From assembly GCF_032337115.1 (NCBI RefSeq), contig NZ_JAVXZY010000014.1, positions 1 to 64,000 of the forward strand: DNA of 64,000 bases, written 5' to 3'. Position 1 is the stretch's first letter. Each line of letters opens with the position of its first letter. The position numbers were made by a program, and so were the translations under genes. Shown here piece after piece: positions 60,148-64,000 of the stretch. Source of the DNA: Roseateles_C aquae (lineage in GTDB: Bacteria; Pseudomonadota; Gammaproteobacteria; Burkholderiales; Burkholderiaceae_C). Under the pieces are notes generated by a model. It did not search any database, had not been told where the DNA came from, and was given only the letters and a program-made list of their open reading frames with translations.

Positions 60148-60603
60148 CTAGCTCCCTTTGAGAGCCTTGCGGAAGAACACCACCCGCTCGGTCTCCTCGA
60201 AGCCCAGGCCGGCATGCACCGCATGGCTGAGGCGATTGCCCAGTGCCGCGTCGGAAGCCAATTCGCTGCAGCCATGTTCGAGGGCCCAGGCCTCGACCGC
60301 CCGCATCAGCGCGGTCGCTACGCCTTGCTGGCGATGGTCGGGGCGCACATACATCCCTTCGGCAAAGGCTACCGGCGAGCCGTCGGTGCCATTGACGTAG
60401 TCGTGGCGGATGGACGCTTCGATCAGACCCAAGGCCCGCTCTTGATCGTCCAGCGCGAGGAACTGGCCGAAGCGAGCGGGTTCGTTCAGCAGCCCAGCGA
60501 TCTCGTCGCCGTGCTCATCGGCATGAGCCTCGGGCCACAGCGCCTGACGCAGCTCCAGCCAGGCTGCTCTATCGTTGGCGGTGCAAGGGCGTATGGTCGG
60601 CAT
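60148..60603 (-). CDS. AAC(6')-I-like aminoglycoside N-acetyltransferase
   Basis: The 151-aa GNAT enzyme matches chromosomal AAC(6')-I sequences in LIEASIRHDYVNGTDGSPVA, YVRPDHRQQGVATALM, ELASDAALGN and LGFEETERVVFFRKAL. The acetyl-CoA site is (R/Q)xxG(V)A in RQQGVAT. AAC(6')-I enzymes acetylate the 6'-amine of aminoglycosides; whether this one confers resistance cannot be told. The start overlaps the neighbour GNAT gene by 35 bp on the same strand, so they are coupled. Confidence 0.85.
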   Translation of the reverse strand: MPTIRPCTANDRAAWLELRQALWPEAHADEHGDEIAGLLNEPARFGQFLALDDQERALGLIEASIRHDYVNGTDGSPVAFAEGMYVRPDHRQQGVATALMRAVEAWALEHGCSELASDAALGNRLSHAVHAGLGFEETERVVFFRKALKGS

Positions 60604-61090
60604 GCGGCGGCAGGGCAAGGTGGTAGAACTTTGAATCAACGGCCATGACGGGAAACGACGTAGGCAGCGCGGTGCGGCCCAGCGCTTCGAAGCCGTGCTT
60701 CTCGTAGAAGCGATGGGCGGCCAGGAACTTGTCGGTGGTGCCCAGGAAGATGTCCGACAGGCGCTGGCGCCGGGCCCAGCTGAGCAACTCATCCAGCAGT
60801 GATGCAGCGACACCAAAGTCGCGGCCCCGGAACGGCCCGGCCACAAACATCTTGCGCAGCGCCGCCTGCTGATTGCCGATATCAAGCAGCGCAATGCTGC
60901 CAACAACCTGGCCGTCCAGTTCGGCGAGCCAGAAATTGCCGGCGCCATGCTGATAGAACTGTTGGATGTTGCCGAGGTCGGGCTGTGCCTCCAGGGTGAT
61001 AGGAATACCGAACTCCTGCTGTTGAATGGGCAAGATCAGTGCCGTGATGGCATCGGTGTCAGCGGGTGTCGCGGTGCGAATCTTCAGCAT
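60569..61090 (-). CDS. GNAT-family N-acetyltransferase
   Basis: The 173-aa protein has a GNAT fold: NFWLAELDGQVVGSIALLDI, ALRKMFVAGPFRGRDFGVAA (acetyl-CoA loop, with RGRDFG in place of the usual QxxGxG) and AAHRFYEKHGFEALGR. The substrate is unknown. It is upstream of and overlaps the AAC(6')-like gene. ATG 61090 begins the domain directly. Confidence 0.84.
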   Translation of the reverse strand: MLKIRTATPADTDAITALILPIQQQEFGIPITLEAQPDLGNIQQFYQHGAGNFWLAELDGQVVGSIALLDIGNQQAALRKMFVAGPFRGRDFGVAASLLDELLSWARRQRLSDIFLGTTDKFLAAHRFYEKHGFEALGRTALPTSFPVMAVDSKFYHLALPPHADHTPLHRQR

Positions 61091-61291
61091 GAGTTTTCGT
61101 GATCCTGATTAAGCCAGCGCTCGCGGTCTCTGAATGCTGGCGAAGGTCCGCGCAAGTCGGCGTGGGTCATCGTCGAAAGACTGGCGCAGGCCACCAGCCT
61201 GAGAAGCGTCTCGCGCCTTGCCAGGGCCCACGCCGACTGACGCAAACCTTCCCTAGGTTTTCAATGTAGCAGCCATGAGAGTGCGTTTTCT

Positions 61292-61801
61292 CTATGCACA
61301 GGACGACAGTGCGCACAGCGCCGCAGGGTCGAGCCGCCAACTCAGTCTGTCCTCCACCTGTCTGGCGCCCAAGCTGGCATAGAAGGCCAGCCCCTGCCTA
61401 TTGCCCGCCTGCACCGGCCAGTCGATCCGCTGGCAGCCCTGGGCCAGTGCGCGGCGGGCCGGCTCGGCCATCAGCGCCCGGGCAAGACCCTGTCCGCGGC
61501 TTTCGGCGCTGACGAACAACTCCTTCAACTGGCACTGCTGGCGCCGCTCGGGCTCCGGTGATACCAGCGAGTACGTCCAGGCATAGGCGGCCAGACCCTT
61601 GAGACGGCCCGCGGCGTCGCTGGCGACCAGCAGTTGCAAGGGCGCGCTCGGTGCCAGCAGGTGCAACATCGCATGCTCGCGCACCAGCGCCCGCGCCGCC
61701 GGCGCCTCTGGGTGGTAGTGGGCGTTCAGCTCGCAGAGCAGGTCAATCAGGGGCTCGCGCTGTGCTTCGGAAACCAGGGTGATATGCAGGCTTGGCGACA
61801 T
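61292..61801 (-). CDS. GNAT-family N-acetyltransferase
   Basis: The 169-aa protein has QLKELFVSAESRGQGLARAL (acetyl-CoA loop RGQGLA) and NRQGLAFYASLGARQ, both typical of GNAT enzymes. The substrate is unknown. It belongs to a minus-strand cluster of acetyltransferases but is separated by 200 bp from the pair downstream and 430 bp from the gene upstream. Confidence 0.82.
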   Translation of the reverse strand: MSPSLHITLVSEAQREPLIDLLCELNAHYHPEAPAARALVREHAMLHLLAPSAPLQLLVASDAAGRLKGLAAYAWTYSLVSPEPERRQQCQLKELFVSAESRGQGLARALMAEPARRALAQGCQRIDWPVQAGNRQGLAFYASLGARQVEDRLSWRLDPAALCALSSCA

Positions 61802-62229
61802 GATGGCCGGTCGGGCGGGACTTGGAATGTTCTGTGATTTGGGACGGTCTGAGTCAGCCGGCGTACTGCGGCCGATCCAGTTCGGCCATCGACGTCCGGC
61901 TGGACGCTGACATCGTCAAGCAAGGACGCGCCTGTATCAGCGCCCAAGTCCACCGATGACTCTGGGACGCTCAGCGCTGATTGACTGGCCTCTCCTTGCC
62001 TCGCCGTGTTGACCTGCGCCTTCGCGCGGGCGCACCTCAGTTCGTCCTTGATGAGCGTCAGGCTGGGCAACAGCGACTCACCCCAGCGTTCACACCTTGG
62101 ATAGCGGTGCTTGAAGTCGGTAAAACCACAGCCGTGGCTTTTGGGAGGAGAGCAAGACGCGGTCATGTGGTTTTCAGCGCCCTACTGCCGGCCGCTGAGC
62201 CTTGCTGATCTTGCCTGGCCTCTCGGACA
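61802..62229. other. 428-bp spacer without a supported gene
   Basis: A minus-strand frame crosses it (62166 towards 61747, MTASCSPPKSHG...), but it runs into the GNAT gene in another frame, has no ribosome-binding site and mixes unrelated composition. One part (TLIKDELRCARAKAQVNTAR) looks protein-like and may be a gene remnant. No repeat or RNA was recognised. Confidence 0.4.
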
Positions 62230-62679
62230 TCAGCAAATGTCCTTGCCCATCGGGCCATGCATGCTGCGCCACGCCTGCTGTCGCTCCTCCTTGCCGGTGT
62301 TGATGCACATATCGCTGACGCTGGCTCCCCAATTCACGGCGAGGGCTTCCAGAATCAGCGCCTCACCGACCAGGGTGTCCGGCAAGACCAGCAGGCGCCG
62401 TTGGATGTCCACACAGAAATAGAGGTCCACCACACCGGGTGTTTCGCCTGGCGCCGTTCGCTCGCGCAAGGACGTGATCGTGTAGCCCATCTCGGCAAGC
62501 AGCCAGGCCACTCTCTCGGCGCGCTCCCTGTCCAAGGTGCTCAGACTCCATGACACCGGGTAGAGCACACCCCAGGGAACCCCGCCTCCGTAGCCGCTGG
62601 TGGCCCAGTCGCTCAGCTGGCTCTCCACCTGCGTCCTTACGTTGGCGGCCTCTTCGGCTGTCAGTGATCTCAGTTCCAA
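62230..62679 (-). CDS. Hypothetical protein
   Basis: The protein has 149 residues and was not recognised. It is acidic, with SWSLSTLDRERAERVAWLLA and VVDLYFCVDIQRRLLVLPD; no signal peptide or membrane helix. The start is TTG 62679 with GGGGAG upstream at good spacing. It stands among acetyltransferase genes. Confidence 0.6.
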   Translation of the reverse strand: MELRSLTAEEAANVRTQVESQLSDWATSGYGGGVPWGVLYPVSWSLSTLDRERAERVAWLLAEMGYTITSLRERTAPGETPGVVDLYFCVDIQRRLLVLPDTLVGEALILEALAVNWGASVSDMCINTGKEERQQAWRSMHGPMGKDIC

Positions 62680-62758
62680 GCGGCTCGCTCCCCTCTCAGT
62701 TGATGGCGCCGTTGCTGGCCTGTCGGCGCCTTCTGCCGACCATCATCAAGTTGCAGGC

Positions 62759-63286
62759 TCAGCTTGCCTCTGCTGCCAGCTGCTGGGTCTCGTTCCAGGC
62801 ATAGCGGAACATGGGCACCCGGCTGCCCTCCGGCGCTTCCCAGACATCGCCGCCCGCTTCTCGGCCAGCCAAGCGTGCATAGAAGCCCTGGGCCTGGACA
62901 TTGGCTTGCACCACCCAGAGATACAAACCATTGGATTGCGCAGCCTCGCAGGCCTTGGCCGCGGCTTGCATCAGCAGCCGGCCCAGGCCTCTGCCCTGGG
63001 CAGATCGGGCCACGTGGAGGTTGTTCAGCTCTGAGCCCCAGACAGCATCCTCGTCCAGCAGCACGCAGGCGAAGCCAAGCGCCTCGCCCTGCTCCTCCAG
63101 CAACAAGACTCGCTGGTTTGGCGCCGGCGTGCCCAGTCGCGCTGACCAGTGCTGGCGGCGGCTGGCGTCCACTTGCTGGTCCAGGTAGAGGTCGCCGAGC
63201 ACGCCGCGGTAGCTGTGCTTCCAGCTAGCCGCATGCAGGGCGGCGACGGTGGGGATGTCGGTCACGGAGGCTTGGCGTATCAGCAT
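62759..63286 (-). CDS. GNAT-family N-acetyltransferase
   Basis: The 175-aa protein has ELNNLHVARSAQGRGLGRLL (acetyl-CoA loop QGRGLG) and LWVVQANVQAQGFYARLAGR, typical of GNAT enzymes. It starts MLIRQASVTDIPTVAALHAA. The substrate is unknown. It is divergent from the cation diffusion facilitator gene across 220 bp with no supported gene. Confidence 0.85.
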   Translation of the reverse strand: MLIRQASVTDIPTVAALHAASWKHSYRGVLGDLYLDQQVDASRRQHWSARLGTPAPNQRVLLLEEQGEALGFACVLLDEDAVWGSELNNLHVARSAQGRGLGRLLMQAAAKACEAAQSNGLYLWVVQANVQAQGFYARLAGREAGGDVWEAPEGSRVPMFRYAWNETQQLAAEAS

Positions 63287-63506
63287 GCTGGAATCATGTC
63301 GTGCAGGCGTTCAGGCAGCTTCCTTGGCCGCCAGTGCCGCAGCCATTATGGTGGAGCGCGCTCTGCTGGACGGGGCGAGGATATGAAAGGCTTGCGCCAG
63401 GCGCACCAGCGCGTCGTGGTGCCGAGGGCCTTGGGGCAGGCGCAATGAAACGGTGCCGCTGGATCGCTGTAGCATCGGGCGCCTTCAGACCCTGCGCAGC
63501 CTCGCC

Positions 63507-64000
63507 ATGCCTTTCTCCGTGCCTCCCGACGACGACGAAGACCACGAGCACAGCCCTGCCGAGCGCTCGGCGGCGGCGTCGCGCAGCACCTGGGTCAGCG
63601 TGGCCGTCAATCTCGTTCTGACGACGGTGCAGATCACGGTCGGCCTGCTGGCCAAGTCGCAGGGCCTGGTGGCCGATGGCATTCATTCGCTGTCTGATCT
63701 GGTGGCCGATTTTGTGGTGCTGGTTGCCAACCACCACAGCCAGAAGGACGCCGATACCGACCATCCCTATGGCCACCAGCGCTTCGAGACGGCCGCCAGC
63801 CTGGTGCTGGGCGCCCTGCTGCTGGCGGTGGGCCTGGGCATGCTGTGGTCGGCGTTTTTGAAGCTGGAACAGCCGGAGACGGTGGCGCAGGTGCATGCGG
63901 TGGCGCTGTGGGTGGCGGCGGGTGCGCTGCTGGCCAAGGAGCTGCTGTTTCGCTACATGCTGGCGGTGGCCAAGCGCATCAAGTCGAGCATGCTGGTCGC
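63507..64000 (+). CDS. Cation diffusion facilitator (FieF-like), 5' part
   Basis: The first 164 residues lie in the window; the gene runs off the right edge. After a His/Asp-rich N-terminus (PPDDDEDHEHSP) come TM1-TM4, with the metal site ADGIHSLSDLVADFVVLV in TM2 (Asp pairs) and the family motif DTDHPYGHQRFETAA. CDF proteins export Zn, Fe or Co in exchange for protons. The acidic/His N-terminus may bind metal. Confidence 0.9.
   Translation, partial: MPFSVPPDDDEDHEHSPAERSAAASRSTWVSVAVNLVLTTVQITVGLLAKSQGLVADGIHSLSDLVADFVVLVANHHSQKDADTDHPYGHQRFETAASLVLGALLLAVGLGMLWSAFLKLEQPETVAQVHAVALWVAAGALLAKELLFRYMLAVAKRIKSSMLV

Noticed and set aside
61747..62166. Minus-strand 139-codon frame before a GNAT gene
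   Set aside because: It overlaps the GNAT start in another frame and lacks a ribosome-binding site; only a short part looks protein-like.

Overview
The window is chromosomal DNA from a high-GC Gram-negative bacterium, most likely a Betaproteobacterium of the order Burkholderiales (Roseateles/Rubrivivax-like). The evidence is the dense GC-rich coding, a PEP-CTERM sorting signal, a Burkholderiales-type short H-NS protein, a wax-ester-synthase-like acyltransferase, a DUF2282 (bufferin-like) protein and the C-P lyase gene order. The taxonomic call is inference from gene content only. No rRNA operon and no ordinary tRNA was seen.

Layout. 1-0.55 kb: broken ends of an IS3-family element and an Rhs fragment. 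0.6-7.6 kb: housekeeping-like genes (patatin, PEP-CTERM protein, two alpha/beta hydrolases, WS/DGAT acyltransferase, HD-GYP protein). 7.6-16.7 kb: an accessory island with an array of TTCGAAACTTTG-like motifs, a translationally coupled pair (small membrane-anchored protein plus HExxH zincin), LysR/GST, an H-NS-like protein, an OLD-family nuclease followed by a truncated partner gene, and a complete integron-type gene cassette with an attC site but no integrase. 16.7-26 kb: IorA/IorB-type molybdenum hydroxylase, MBL hydrolase, LytS/LytTR two-component pair, and a LysR-controlled run of small genes ending in DUF2282 and glutaredoxin genes.

26-33.3 kb is an RNA-repair locus: rtcR (CARF plus sigma-54 activator) divergent from rsr (Ro60 orthologue), then about 730 bp holding five Y-RNA-like modules, then rtcB (RNA ligase), a predicted nucleotidyltransferase and rtcA (RNA 3'-phosphate cyclase). 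A textbook sigma-54 promoter precedes rsr. The Y-RNA region is the most unusual part of the window. Two modules carry tRNA-like domains whose acceptor stem is closed by a short loop (circularly permuted tRNAs). A third (29937-30167) folds by hand as a tRNA with acceptor stem, D arm, T arm and encoded CCA into which a Y-RNA helix is inserted. Two kb downstream (35.6-38.2 kb, opposite strand) lies an RloC/PrrC-like ATPase with a zinc hook and a C-terminal Arg-x3-Glu...His triad like that of anticodon nucleases. An RNA-damage enzyme therefore lies close to the RNA-repair operon.

38.6-41.5 kb: M14 carboxypeptidase and a SPASM-type protein lacking the radical-SAM motif. 41.7-50.7 kb: a C-P lyase locus (DUF1045 and phnF divergent from phnGHIJKLM, most joined by 4-bp overlaps), then five tandem 103-bp palindromic repeats and a ptxD-like phosphite dehydrogenase. 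50.7-63.3 kb: membrane AraC regulator, secreted proteins, peroxiredoxin, methyltransferase, a DUF6265 gene and its decayed copy, and a cluster of four GNAT acetyltransferases including an AAC(6')-like enzyme. The window ends inside a cation diffusion facilitator gene. All calls come from reading the sequence; no database search was run.
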